Source: Paulownia fortunei | Taxonomy: Eukaryota; Streptophyta; Magnoliopsida; Lamiales; Paulowniaceae | Reading direction: 5' to 3' | Assembly: GCA_019321725.1 (NCBI GenBank) | Contig: CM033113.1 | Location: 12,834,001-12,898,000, forward strand | Length of the DNA: 64,000 bases | Shown: positions 24,919 through 36,656 of the stretch, one piece after another | Layout: the number at the start of each line of letters is the position of its first letter | Position numbering within the stretch: the stretch's first letter is position 1 | Position numbers and translations under genes: made by a program | Notes under the pieces: generated by a model | What the model was told of the DNA's origin: nothing | The model's input: only the letters and a program-made list of their open reading frames with translations | The model's database searches: none

Positions 24919-25976
24919 ATGACAAGAACAAGGAGTGAGAGTAGTAGTGGAGGTAGAAACCAAGAAAGAGAGACACCTATATCAAATGACGATCGGACAC
25001 TATTATAAACTGACTTACAGAACTCATTCAACGACAATCAGAACAAATTCAACATCTCATCCAGCAGAGGGATGTGGGTGGACAATAGAGATTTGAAATG
25101 AATCAACCACAGCCCCGAGCAGAACCAGTGGAGATAGTTGGGGAAAGATTCAGAAAACTTAATCTACCAATATTTGAAGATGCGGTAGATCCCACAGCTG
25201 TAGAGGATTGGATGAGAACCCTAGAAAATATGTTCTAGTATAGCAGAGAGTCCCAGAGGAAGAGAAGGTGATATGCACCTCGTTTATGCTTCGTGGAAGT
25301 GCTGGGCACTGGTGGGATACAATGAGGAGCATAGAGGATCCCTTTACTATGACTTGGGAAAGATTTAAAGAGTTACTCAGAAATAAATATTTCACAGCAC
25401 CTGTTCGTACAATGAAGATGAATGAATTTATACAGCTACGGTAGGGAGCTATGACAGTTGGGGACTACATTCGAAAATTTGAACAGTTATCCAGGTTTGC
25501 CACGCATATGATTAGCACTGATGCACTAAAAGTAGAAAGATTCCTTAAAGGTTTAAGGCCAGAACTATACAGAGATGTTAATATGGTGGGAATTCAAGGA
25601 GTCACCTATTCACAGATTACTGAAAGAGCATTAGTTGCTGAGCAAGCTGAACTTAGAATTGTTCGTGCGCTAGAAGCTCGTCGTCAATTTCAGCAAGGAC
25701 AAGGACAAAGGTGGGTTGGAAGTGAAAAGAAGAGACCATTCTAAGCTCAAGGCCAGAAACCCAAATTCCGATCGAAACTAGGACAGCAACAGTGGGAGCA
25801 AAATAAGAGACCAAAGATAAAGCAGGGGCAAGCAATAATGCCACAATCTATGTGCCCTAGATGCGGTGATCAATATGTGAGAAACTGCCCTACAGATCCT
25901 AGAAGGTGTGTGTGTGTGTGGAAAGGTTGGCCATAATGTCAGAACATGTTTGAAGAACCCAAACTCTATAAAATAA
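24919..25976 (+). pseudogene. Tekay gag, decayed
   Basis: Starts MTRTRSESSSGG at 24919, then a stop near 25006 and shifts. The retrotransposon gag block is clear at 25451-25744 (MTVGDYIRKFEQLSRFATHM, VERFLKGLRPELYRDVNM). It is followed by two zinc-knuckle-like units: the first (CPRCGDQYVRNC, about 25857) lacks the His; the second (GKVGHNVRTC) is preceded by a (GT)n run at 25905-25920 that disrupts frame and Cys spacing. The gag would package RNA; this copy cannot make it intact. Confidence 0.85.
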
Positions 25977-26039
25977 TAAAATGTACCTGCTAGAGTTTTT
26001 ACCATCACTAGAGCAGACGCAGAGGCGAATCCATCGGTA

Positions 26040-26408
26040 GTGACAGGTAAACTCTTCATCCATGATACTCCAGCATTCATACTATTTGATTCAGGAGCTA
26101 TACATTCATTTGCGTCCACTGAGTATGTGAAGAGGCTGGGTAGGACACCTGACATAACAAAAATTAGTTACAATGTGACGATTCCTTCTGGAGACTCAAA
26201 GCAGACTAATCAGATTTTGAAAGCTTGTGCCATTCCTATTGAAGATAGAGAACTATATGTTGATCTGATTGTATTGACCATGAATGACTATGACATAATT
26301 TTGGGCATGGACTGGTTATCAAAGTACTGTACTACCATAGATTGCCAGAAAAAGACAATGACATTCCAACCTCCTGGAGAAGAATCTTTTATGTTTGTTG
26401 GATTATGA
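26040..26408 (+). pseudogene. Tekay aspartic protease domain
   Basis: An open stretch within the broken polyprotein. It holds the catalytic FDSGAIHSFAS loop (Asp-Ser-Gly kept), the flap region and the C-terminal DIILGMDWL motif typical of gypsy proteases. It ends at a TGA (26406-26408) before the RT linker. Confidence 0.88.
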
Positions 26409-27950
26409 AGAACTTCAGATTCCCACTAATATCAGTGCTGAAAGCACAACTTTTATTAGAAACAGGTTGTGAGGGGTATTTAGTCATTATGAGCATTGAA
26501 GAACAACACCATCCTACACTTAGTGAAGTACCAGTGGTTCAGGAATACCCTGAAGTATTTCCAGATGATCTTCTTGGGTTACCACTCGATCGTGAGATAG
26601 AGTTTGTTATTGACCTGCAGTTGAACGTCTCCAATCTTAAAATCCCCGTATCGAATGGCTCTATCTGAGTTAAAGGAATTGAAGATACAATTACAAGAAT
26701 TGCAGGAAAAAAGTTTTATCAGACCTAGCTTTTCACTATGGGGTACGCCTGTCCTATTTGTACGAAAGAAGGATGGTACCATGAGATTGTGCATAGACTA
26801 CCGAGAATTGAATAAGGTTACAATCAAGAATAAATATCCTTTACCTCGAATTGACGATTTATTCAATCAGCTCCAAGGTGCAACTGTATTTTCAAAGATT
26901 GATTTACGATCTGGTACCATCAATTGAAAATAAAAGAAGATGACATTTCGAAGACAGCATTTCACACGATGTATGGACATTATGAATTTTTGGTGATGCC
27001 ATTTGGATTAACTAACGCCCCAGCAGCCTTTATGGATCTGATGAACCAGGTATTTAAAGATTTTCTGGATAAATTTGTTATTGTGTTTATCGATGACATC
27101 TTGATTTACTCCAAAACAAAGGAAGAGCACGTGACACATTTGAAAATGGTGTTAGAGGTTTTAAAGGTGAAATAATTATATGCTAAATTCAAGAAATGTG
27201 AATTCTGGTTGGACCGCGTGGTATTCTTGGGACATGTTATATCAGGGCAGGAATATCAGTAGATCCAAGTAAAGTAGAAGCTATTAATAGTTGGTCACAA
27301 CCTACAAATCCTTCAGAAGTACGTAGCTTTCTTGGTTTGGCTGGATACTACCATAGATTTGTAGAAGGATTTTCCAAGATTGCTTCCCCTTTAACACAGT
27401 TAACACGAAAGGGTATAACATTTAAATGGACAGAGACATGTGAGCAAAGTTTCCAAGAATTGAAGAAGAGGTTGACATCAGCACCCATTCTTTCAATTCC
27501 ATCAGGTACTGGAGGCTTTGTAATTTACAGTGATGCCTTGAAGAATGGGTTGGGATGTGTACTGATGCAAAATGGGAAAGTGATTGCATATGCATCGAGG
27601 CAACTGAAAGAATATGAAAGAAATTACCCTACACGTGATTTGGAGCTTGCTGTAGTGGTATTTGCATTGAAGATATGAAGGCACTATCTATATGGGGAGC
27701 GGTGTGAAATTTATGCAGATCACAAGAGGTTAAAATACTTCTTCACGCAAAAAGAACTGAATATGCGACAACGAAGGTGGTTGGAGCTGGTAAAGGATTA
27801 TGACTGTGTTATCAACTACCATCCGGGTAAGGCTAATGTGGTGGCAAATGCAGTGAGCAAAAAATCAATACAAGGTACCGCAACTACTATTTCTGTTCAG
27901 AGACCAGAGTTAATTGAATTCCAGAAAATGAATGTGGAGATTGTATAATT
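26409..27950 (+). pseudogene. Tekay reverse transcriptase and RNase H
   Basis: The linker with LPLDREIEFVIDL is followed by [46 protein letters not shown], then after a one-base loss near 26914 [20 protein letters not shown] and the catalytic [11 protein letters not shown] (near 27090). A stop near 27172 and a further shift near 27250 precede [21 protein letters not shown]. RNase H follows: [37 protein letters not shown], a stop near 27676, and [16 protein letters not shown]. Confidence 0.9.
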
Positions 27951-29432
27951 AGGAGAAATGGACATAAAGTTGGCAGCCTTGACACTCCAACTAACGTTAA
28001 TTGATAAAATTCAACAGGGACAATAGGGGGATGAATATTTTATCAAGGTAAAGAAGGATATTGCTTCGGAGGTGCCGTCTAATTTTAAAATATCCGTGAA
28101 TGGAGTGCTACAATGTAGGGAACAATTATATGTGCCCATTGTGGACAATATCAAAAAAGATATTCTTACAGAGGTACATTCAACACCTTATTCAATTACA
28201 TCCAAGAGCTACCAAAATATATAAAGACTTGAAAATGCATTACTGGTGGCCAGGTATGAAAAGAGATATTACACAGTATATGGACCAATGTTTGACATGT
28301 TAGCAGATAAAAGCAGAACATCAAAGACCAGCGGGAACTTTGTAACCTTTGCTTATTCCAGAATGAAAATGGAAAGAATCACTACAGACTTTGTGGCGGA
28401 TTTATCCAAAATCGTGAAAGGTCATAATTTTATTTGGGTGATTGTGGACAGATTAACTAAATTAGCTCATTTTCTTCCTATTTGTTCAACCTATTCCATA
28501 GATTGATATGCACAGATATATATACAGGAAGTGGTTAGACTCCATGGTGTACTACTATCCATTACTTCTGACAGGGACTTGAGATTTCTGTCTACCTTCT
28601 GGAGAAGTCTACAGAGGGTATTGGGAACGCAACTTTCTTTCAGTACTGCATATCATCCTCAGACTGATGGGCAATCTGAACGAATAATATAAACTTAGAA
28701 GATATGCTTAGAGCCTGCATATTGGATTTTCAAGGACAGTGGAGCAAGTATCTACCTCTGGTAGAATTCTCATATAACAATAGTTATCAAGCTACAATTG
28801 GGATGGCTCCTTATGAAGCACTGTATGGCAGGAAATGTAGATCTCCAGTTTACTGGGATGAAGTAGGTGAAAAGAAACTTTTAGGGCCGGACATAATTCG
28901 GGAAATGACAGAGGCTGTGTTACAAATTCGAAAAAAAATGGAAACTGCCTAGAGTCGACAGAAAAGTTATGCAGACCAAAAAGGAGGATGCTAGAGTTTG
29001 TCATAGGAGATCAAGTGTTTCTCAAGGTAGCTCCAATGAAAGGTATTATGCGGTTAGGGAAGAAAGGAAAGTTGAGTCCCAAATATATTGGTCCATTTCC
29101 TATTACCAAGAGAATAGGTGATGTTGCTTACAAACTTGATCTGCCTACATCAATGCCTCAAGTACATAATGTATTCCAAGTATCCATGTTGAGAAAGTAT
29201 GTTGCGAATCCATCCCACATTCTACGAAACGAACCAGTAGAGTTGAGATCAGATTTGAGTTATGAGGAAAGACCTGTTGGGATTCTACTACGGGAGATAA
29301 AGCAACTTAGAAATAAGAAAATTCCATTAGTCAAGGTACTGTGGAGGGACCAGTTAAGGAAGAGGCTACATCGGAACGAGAAGATAAAATGAGAGCCAAA
29401 TACCCAGAGTTTTTTTGGTAAGTAAAATTTCG
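27951..29432 (+). pseudogene. Tekay integrase with C-terminal chromodomain
   Basis: The HHCC zinc-binding region (HSTPYSIHPRATKIYKDL; YMDQCLTC) is shifted once near 28300. The DDE core keeps TTDFVADL (first Asp), ITSDRD (second Asp) and HPQTDGQSER (Glu). Then come SYNNSYQATIGMAPYEALYG and the GPFPITKRIGDVAYKLDLP tail. The chromodomain begins SYEERPVGIL (29256) with PLVKVLWRDQ; a one-base shift near 29350 separates it from its end (KMRAKYPEFFW, ending 29432). The chromodomain places it in the Tekay/Del chromoviruses, which target heterochromatin. Stops near 27946, 28024 and 28690 also break it. Confidence 0.88.
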
Positions 29433-29448
29433 AGGATAAAATTTTCAT

Positions 29449-29461
29449 AAGAAGGGAAGGA
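29449..29461 (+). promoter_or_regulatory. Tekay polypurine tract
   Basis: AAGAAGGGAAGGA immediately precedes the TGTAATACC start of the 3' LTR; this is the plus-strand primer for reverse transcription. Confidence 0.85.
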
Positions 29462-32001
29462 TGTAATACCCAAACCTCGCACTACTCATCTGGTCAATAT
29501 AGTTCATGCATTTTATGCCACGTATGTGTCATTTGTATTTTAATTGATATTTCATAATGCATTATATTTTATACGGTATTTTAATAATTAAACTTTTGAA
29601 GTTGTCACCGATATTAGTTTTCAGATTCTTTAACCTAATTGGTTAAGTTAATACTAAGATATGAGAATTTAGGTGGCAACTATCAGATAATATTATGATA
29701 CACGTAAGTGAAAGGTGGTATCGTTGTGTTTATCGGTGTAGGATAAAATATGCAAATAAATTAAATAGGGATAAAATAGTGATAGTAATAGTAATAATAA
29801 TAATAATGATAAAAGAAAATAAGGACATTATCATATTAATTAAGAGGGTGTAAATTCTTACTAGAAACAAATTTGGAGGTTTATAAATAAATATCAAAAT
29901 ATTATGTATTAATTATATATATAAATATAAAATATATATACATATATATAATATATATGTATAGATGTACGAAACATATATATATAAGTATATGTGTATA
30001 GTATAATATATATATATATACACACATATGTATACACGTGTTATGTTAAGGGTAAACATATATATAATATATTGTGTAGTATATATATATATACATATAT
30101 GTATACACTGTTATGTTAAGGATAAACATATATATAATATATTGTGTAGTATAATATATATATATACACATATATGTATACGTGTAGTGTGTAGTGTGTA
30201 GTTATGTTAAAGATAAGTATATATATAATATATTATATTATATTTTCTTAGTAGTTAAGTTATTATAACACACACCACACAAACACAAGGTTAAAACACC
30301 TCACAGTGCACGGCAGCAAAGGAAAGCAAAAGAGAAAAAATAAAAGAAAGAAGAGAGAAAAAAGAAAAGAAAAGAAAAGAAAAGAGAGGGTGTTCCAACA
30401 AATTTCAACAGTAAGAATTTGAGGAAATTTTGGGTAAGTTTCTTTTAATTTTTGTACAGATAAACAAATATATTTATACTGTTTATTTCTAATCTGAAAG
30501 AAAGTTTTTGATCCAAGTTAATTAGTTATCTACCTGTGAGACAATACCTTTAATTTGAAATTAGTTAAAAATATTTAATTTTATTATCTTATATTAATTG
30601 GATGAAAGAGCTAATTTAATTGAGGAATTTGTTACGGGAATTATAACACATCAATTAGATAATATTAAAATAAATTCGAGATGAGAAATTAAGGTATTTA
30701 AAAGGTTCTAATTGGTGTGAGTATAAATTTTAAGGTTGATTGTTATTTAATTAAATTTAAGAAATTCATTGATTAAGAATGAAAATTAATACGTTATACT
30801 TTTACAGGCAGCCTTATATCTAAAGCTAAGGAGGAGAATTTTGTTAATTTTTAGTAGAATATCAAAGGTGAAAAGTAAGTGAAAATCCATTTGCAACTAC
30901 AATATATGGACATAGTATTTTGTGCATTATCTATATTAAATGTGAGCCTTGTGTGTTGATGTGTGTATTGTGAATATTATACATACTTATAGTGCATATG
31001 TTGTTTGGATTATGGGACATATGATCTATTGTGTCATTGGATATGCCATTCATCAGCATTTATATGTCCATGCATAACACGTGCTCACAGTTGAGGTTTT
31101 TGGCACGCATGACATTATTTTTAGAAAGAAAATATTTTGGTTGGCCACTACTAGTGTACCGAGGACCATGTGTGGCTTATTTATATGATATTTGGGGCGC
31201 CACGAGTATTACTTCTCGAGGATCATAAGGGTTAACAGGGGTGTGCCTTTGGTGGTCACGAGAGGATGAACTACTTGACTGTGCCCTTATCTACACGCCG
31301 CTGGTGGAAGACTTCTAGAGGGTCACAGGGAAAGACAGGGGGTGGACCTTTGGTGATCCCAGGAGATGGCTCCGGACTGTGTCGATCCATTTATGACCAT
31401 GTAATTATTGATATTGTTGAGAGTTCTATCCGGTACATAGTAGGTGGGCCAAGGGCCCAATGATGAAAAATAATTTTGAATGAATTATTTTTATGCATAA
31501 GTTTGCATTCTTGTCATGATTTCATAGAAATGCATTGCATTTATGTTGGATTATTTTTAGCATGCATGATTTTCATTCACTGAGCATTAGCTCACGTAGT
31601 TCATGCATTGTAGGTGAGTTTGATGATACTTGAAGCCACTGACTTACTGAGCGAGTGGCTGGAGCTCCTACAGGTTCTGAGCATCAGTGTACATGGATGA
31701 CGACATGTTGGGCTGGTTGTTAACTTATTTGATTTTGGAGTTTATTGTGTTAGATTTTGGATTTATACTGTGTGTTACTTTTAAAACTTTTCTATACATG
31801 GGTGTGTAAATGTTATGGTTGTTATGGGTCCTCTGTAGGTATATATATATATATTAGTTTGTGAGTGAGAAAAATAGTTTATTATTTATTATGCTGTTAT
31901 AGGAAAAATATAAAAAAAAATTGTACATGCACACAGGATTTATCATGTCAAAATTATTATATCAATAAATATATATGTGTGTGTAGTATTGGGTATGTTA
32001 C
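29462..32001 (+). repeat. Tekay 3' LTR
   Basis: Runs from TGTAATACCCAAACC to GGTATGTTACA, 2540 bp. Differences from the 5' LTR include the heptamer count, a short extra segment near 30675 (GAGATGAGAAATTAAGG) and a deletion near 30760. It carries the same GC-richer core (31070-31460). Confidence 0.9.
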
Positions 32002-32073
32002 AATAAATGTGTTTTAACAGGTTGGAAATCATCATCTAATAAATGTGTTTTAATAGGTCGGAAATCATCTGAC
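32002..32073. repeat. 36-bp tandem duplication at the Tekay insertion point
   Basis: Two 36-base units, each beginning ATAAATGTGTTTTAA, with a few differences, lie directly against the Tekay 3' LTR. They duplicate the start of the resumed SIRE-2 integrase region. Confidence 0.8.
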
Positions 32074-33245
32074 AATTACTACAAGTTGCAACACAAGCTG
32101 AATTGTTGCAACATAACTTGAATTGTTACAACACCCAGACTGAGGAAACTGAACTCTGGCACCAAAAATAGGGACATCTAAATTTTTTAAGCCTATACAA
32201 GCTTGTTAATGCATGAGTTGTCTGAGGTGTGCCAAAGCTTAGCAAGAAAAATGCAGGTGTTTGTGGACCATGTCAGGTTCGAAAACAAAAGAAGAAATCG
32301 CATAAAGCATTGCAACACACTACTACAACATGCTACCTAGAACTCTTGCACATGGATCTTATAGGACTAATGCAGGTAGAACGTATTGGTGGTACGAAGT
32401 ATGCTTTCATTTGTGTTGATGATTTTTCAAAGTTTACATGGATTAATTTTATCAAAGAAAAATATGATACTTTCATGATTTTTAAAAGGCTTTGTGTTAG
32501 ATTTAGAAAAAAGAAGCATGTAAAATTGAAAGAATAAGAAGTGATCATGGAAAAGAGTTTGCGAATTTTGTTTTCTCTAATTATTGTGATAAATATAGAA
32601 TTTTGCACGAGTTTTCTACTCCTAAAACACCATAACAAAATAGTGTTGCGGAAAGGAAAAATAGAGCACTCCAAGAAATGGCACGTGGGCAAAAGCATTG
32701 AACACAACATGTTACACCACTAACTGTGTACACTTGAGACCAGGTACTAAAGTGACTTCATATGAAATATGGAAAGGTAAGAAACCCAATCTCAGTCACT
32801 TTCATGTATTTGATAGTGCATGTTACATATTTAATGATCGAGAACACTTGGGGAAGTTTGATTCCAAAAGTGATGAAGGAATTTTTATTAGTTATTCAAC
32901 AGATAGTCGATCATATAGAGTGTATAACATAAGAACACGTACTGTTATTAAATTCTTCAATGTTGTAATTGATGATTTTTATGACTTTGCAGGAAATTTA
33001 CATGAAGAGCAAACCATCAGTCTTTGTGAAGAAATAAAAACTAATGTTGGAATGCTATATGTTACAACATTAGAAACAACATCTGCAGATGTTGCTCTGG
33101 ATGCTGCAACATCCTCAGAATCTAAGGAAGAAACTAAAAGTCTTGATATTTTTTAAAAATCTAGAAAGGAGCCATCAAGCAAAATTCAGAAACCATCCTA
33201 CTGATCAAGTCATTGGAGGTATGTTAGAAAGTATGAGAACACGAG
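32074..33245 (+). pseudogene. SIRE-2 integrase (copia) and start of the RT linker
   Basis: Zinc-binding end GVCGPCQVRKQKKKSH, then LLHMDLIGLMQVE (first catalytic Asp), YAFICVDDFSKFTWINF, RSDHGKEFAN (second Asp), NSVAERKNRALQEMAR (Glu), then the copia tail TSYEIWKGKKPNLSHFHVF, KSDEGIFISYSTDSRSYRVYN. Stops near 32165, 32536 and 32632 and shifts break the frame. The last recognisable piece is NHPTDQVIGG...MRTRDKK, the usual start of RT; the next codons already belong to RNase H. Confidence 0.85.
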
Positions 33246-33690
33246 ATAAGAAGAAGTAATGCAGATTGGGCAGGTGATGTTGAAGATAAAAAAAACACAA
33301 CTGGAGGCTGTTTTTATCTTGGTAATAATTTAATTTCATAGTATAGCAAAAAATAGAATTGTGGTTCTCTATTTACTGCAGAATCTGAATATATAGTTGT
33401 TGGTAATTTTTGTTCTCACTTATTATGGATGAAACAAATATTGGAAGGTTGTGGGTTAAAGAAAAGCAGTTTGATTGTCTATTGTGATAATTCTAAGTGC
33501 TATAAATATTCTCTAAGAATCCTGTCAAACATTCAAGAACAAAACACATAGATATCCAACACCATTTTATAAGGGATTTAGTTGAGAGAAATGTTGTGAC
33601 CATTGATTATGTTACAATTGATAATCAATTAGCTGATATTTTCATCAAAGCCCTTGACTCTCAATGATTTGATGCATTGAAACAGTCTCC
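33246..33690 (+). pseudogene. SIRE-2 RNase H remnant; RT domain deleted
   Basis: Directly after the RT linker comes ADWAGDVEDKKNTTGGCF, LISWYSKKQN, TAESEYIV and LIVYCDNSKC, then [10 protein letters not shown]: the C-terminal RNase H of copia pol, with frame breaks. All RT motifs are absent between 33245 and 33260, indicating a simple internal deletion that probably removed more than 1.5 kb of the ancestral element. Confidence 0.85.
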
Positions 33691-34702
33691 TAGAGTATGG
33701 GTTATAAGAAATGTCATCTGCAGTGTTGCAACACCTCATGCATGATGTGACCAATAGAAATGTTGCAACATTTAGATACAACATTTTCATGCATAAGTTA
33801 AAAATAGGACTTCATGCATTTTTATTTGTGTCTCTTAGCCATTCTGCATTTAGGATCACCTACATTACTGGCATAGACTATTTAAAATTCAATGAACCAT
33901 ATTTGATTTTTACTGAAAAACAGATGTGCGCTAGAATCATGATAATTTCCCAGAAAATATGCTTTAATTATTCTTTGACATGATTGGAGGCATTTGATAG
34001 AAAAAACTACCTATTCATGGGAGTGAAGCTAGTCATATGTGGCTAAATTACGTATTTTCTTGAATATGTTAAAAAGGCAAAAACATGTGAAAAAAAGCTA
34101 CCTCTTGGAATAGAGTTAAAGCTACTGACTGGTTAAATCCATCATGCTTTTATTTCACAAAAATATTTTGAAAATCTGGGATTAAGATTCACAGTTCATG
34201 GAGTCTGCTGACTGGTATGGTCTGAGATATTATAACATTGAGTAATTACATCTGTTGGTCAGACTTCTCATTTTATATATTTTGTGTGATTTTGTAATCT
34301 TTGATTTGAAATAAACACATCATATTTAGGCATATTTTTAGAAATATTATGTATTTGAGTTGCGGCGGTGATTGATGACTGATTTGATTTGATTTTATGA
34401 TAAAATCTTGGATAATAATCAATCTCCCAACTAACTCCTTTATTCTAAGACAGTAATATATGTGGTGGGAAAATTGAATGGAAAAATAGATCTTTTTTTA
34501 TATTTATCCTTGGAATTAATATCTTTTTTATATTTATCACAATATTTGGGAAGGAATTAGGGTTTTTGATCTCATGAGTTATAAATGCCACAACATCCTC
34601 TATTTTACTCATTTACACCCTAACTCACTTTTTCTTTCTGGCGTATTTTCCAAATTGCTCTGCTACTATTCTTTTTTGTCTTATGTGTGTATTGCAGAAC
34701 AA
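33691..34702 (+). other. SIRE-2 spacer between pol and third ORF
   Basis: Non-coding by eye; contains two exact TGTTGCAACA copies (33724, 33761). The frame at 33711-33983 resembles nothing and overlaps them. The stretch just before 34703 may be the leader or splice-acceptor region for the third ORF. Confidence 0.5.
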
Positions 34703-36292
34703 TGGTGAGAACAAGAAGTGAGATACTGACTGATATGGTGAAGCAAATTCGACGAGAAAGAAGAAGAGAGGAATACATATGTCCTACACCTCTGCAAGTT
34801 CTTCCTCCAAGACTAAATTCACCACCATTGCTCCTCCAGCCTGCATCTTAGTCCGATATTGAAGAAAATCAAGATGTTGGAGAAGTTTTTGGTAAGCAAT
34901 CTTCACCTCCGCATCTCTTTCTAGGTGAAACATCTGAAGCCCAAGGTTCTCCCATGGAGTTCAATCCTGATTCTGGAACAAAGCATGGAGAAGATGTTGA
35001 AACACTCAGTGATAATAACATTGAAGAAATGAAATCACAACCGATTTCATCATCTACACGATTAATTTTAGTCTTTCTTTGGGTCAAACTTGTTCCAAAA
35101 TGGTGTTGACTTTCTCAGAAGACAAGAAAGGGACAAAGAGACACATATAAATTCCACATCCAAGGGTGACCAACCCACATTGAGAAGGTCCAGAAGACTA
35201 TGGTCCAAGAAAGTATGGTCAAGTTCTGAATCGAAGATAAAAAAAGGGCATTTACTTCAAGCCCTAAGTTTGGTGCTGGACCCAGTAAACCACACCTTCT
35301 TTTGGGGACTCATCTGAATCAACTAAAGAATCTTCTAAATATCAAATGGAGCCACATACTGCAGAAAAAATGCAAGATAAGTTCGAGTCCAATGAAGATG
35401 CTGCACAGGATATTACAGAAGGTGTTGCAACATCTGGGCAAGAGACAGATTCTGCAATAAAGGAAATGGAAATGCAAGCTCCATCTGATTTTGAACTTGA
35501 AATAAGAAATTATTACTCCTCTATTTTTTTATTCTTTTGCAAATAAAAATTTGTAAGATAAAGTAGTGCAAAAGAAAATCCTATCTGAAAGAAGAATTCA
35601 CATGGGTGATCATCTTAAGTTGGAAATTGTTGATGTTTTTAAAAAGAGGGATTTGTTTCTTTAAGTGGGAATACTGTTAGGAAATGGCTTACTCATAAAT
35701 AAAAAGTTTGGGCTAAAAACTTGACTCTTTTGTATGCCTTACTGCATAAAATTGCCATTTGCAACTAGACTCCTACAACAAACACCACTGTGGTTGTGAA
35801 AGAACAAGCTATTTTGCTTTACTGCATTGGGTCCAATTGGGCTTATGATATAGGGAAGCTGATATTCAAGATAATTGGATGTTTCAGTTGTTCTGAATCT
35901 GCTCATGGCATACTTTCTTCCCTTCCTTGATTTACAATTTACTAACCTCTCAAGGTTTTGTAAAGAAGGGATCAGAAGCATTGAAAAATCCTCCAGGGCC
36001 TATACGTGCTTCCTATAGGTTATTTCGTGGGACTTACATCAACGATCTCCCTCAACCTGATAAAGAAAAAGTGTCAGTTGTAGATATTAGATCAGATATG
36101 CCATCGAATGTTACAACATCCTCTGCTTTGCTATTGAGATTGAAAGCTGAGCTTGCTGAAGCTAGTAAGCAAATCCAATATTGGACTAAGAAAGAAGCAA
36201 AAGTGCTTAAGCTGATTCATGAGAAGCGGCCTTCCACATCTACTGATCCATCTTTGGCCACTTTTAGTCAAAAAGGGGGGAGAATCAAGTGA
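34703..36292 (+). pseudogene. SIRE-2 envelope-like third ORF, decayed
   Basis: Begins MVRTRSEILTDMVKQI (34703) with a basic N-terminus, then Pro-rich and acidic low-complexity segments (GVATSGQETDSAIKEMEM near 35420) and a later block (NPPGPIRASYRLFRG). It ends with a helical, probably coiled-coil segment (LLLRLKAELAEASKQIQYW) and a Ser/Thr tail. Stops and shifts near 34850, 35290, 35545 and 35650 break it. Position downstream of pol and upstream of the polypurine tract matches Sirevirus third ORFs. No signal peptide or transmembrane segment was seen. Confidence 0.6.
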
Positions 36293-36644
36293 TGCTGCTG
36301 CTGATGTACAAGCTTAGGGGGAGTAAGATAAAGATGCTGATGAAGATGATTAATCATCTTTTGTTTTTGATTTTTACAAATACTTTCTTTTGTGATCTAT
36401 TAATTTGTACTCAAAATATTTACGATTGATCCTTGCTTTATGCTTTGATGGATTTTTATCTATTTTGGTATTTGGTTCAAATATGCAGGGAGAGTCGTAC
36501 CAATATCTTTTTAGATGTGATAAGAGAAAGTGTTGCAACACTTTTGTCACAACATTTTGATTTGATGTTATTTTTTAAACTGAATTTTGAAAACCTGCAT
36601 TTGAGTTTTAGGGGGAGTTTTAGTTGATTTTGACCAAAATTGCC

Positions 36645-36656
36645 AAAGGGGAAAAT
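36645..36656 (+). promoter_or_regulatory. SIRE-2 polypurine tract
   Basis: AAAGGGGAAAAT lies directly before the TGTTAGTG start of the 3' LTR, a slightly changed form of the AAAGGGGGAGAT tract usual in Sireviruses. Confidence 0.8.

Larger units (their letters stand above)
22213..32001 (+). mobile_element. Full-length Tekay-type chromovirus (Ty3/gypsy) inside SIRE-2
   Basis: Long LTRs (22213-24760, 29462-32001) bracket gag, PR, RT, RNase H, IN and a C-terminal chromodomain, in the gypsy order. Both flanks are ATAAA (22208-22212 and 32002-32006), a perfect target duplication. The primer-binding site TGGTATCAGAGC and polypurine tract AAGAAGGGAAGGA are intact. Coding frames carry several stops and shifts, so it is structurally complete but coding-defective. 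Confidence 0.92.
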
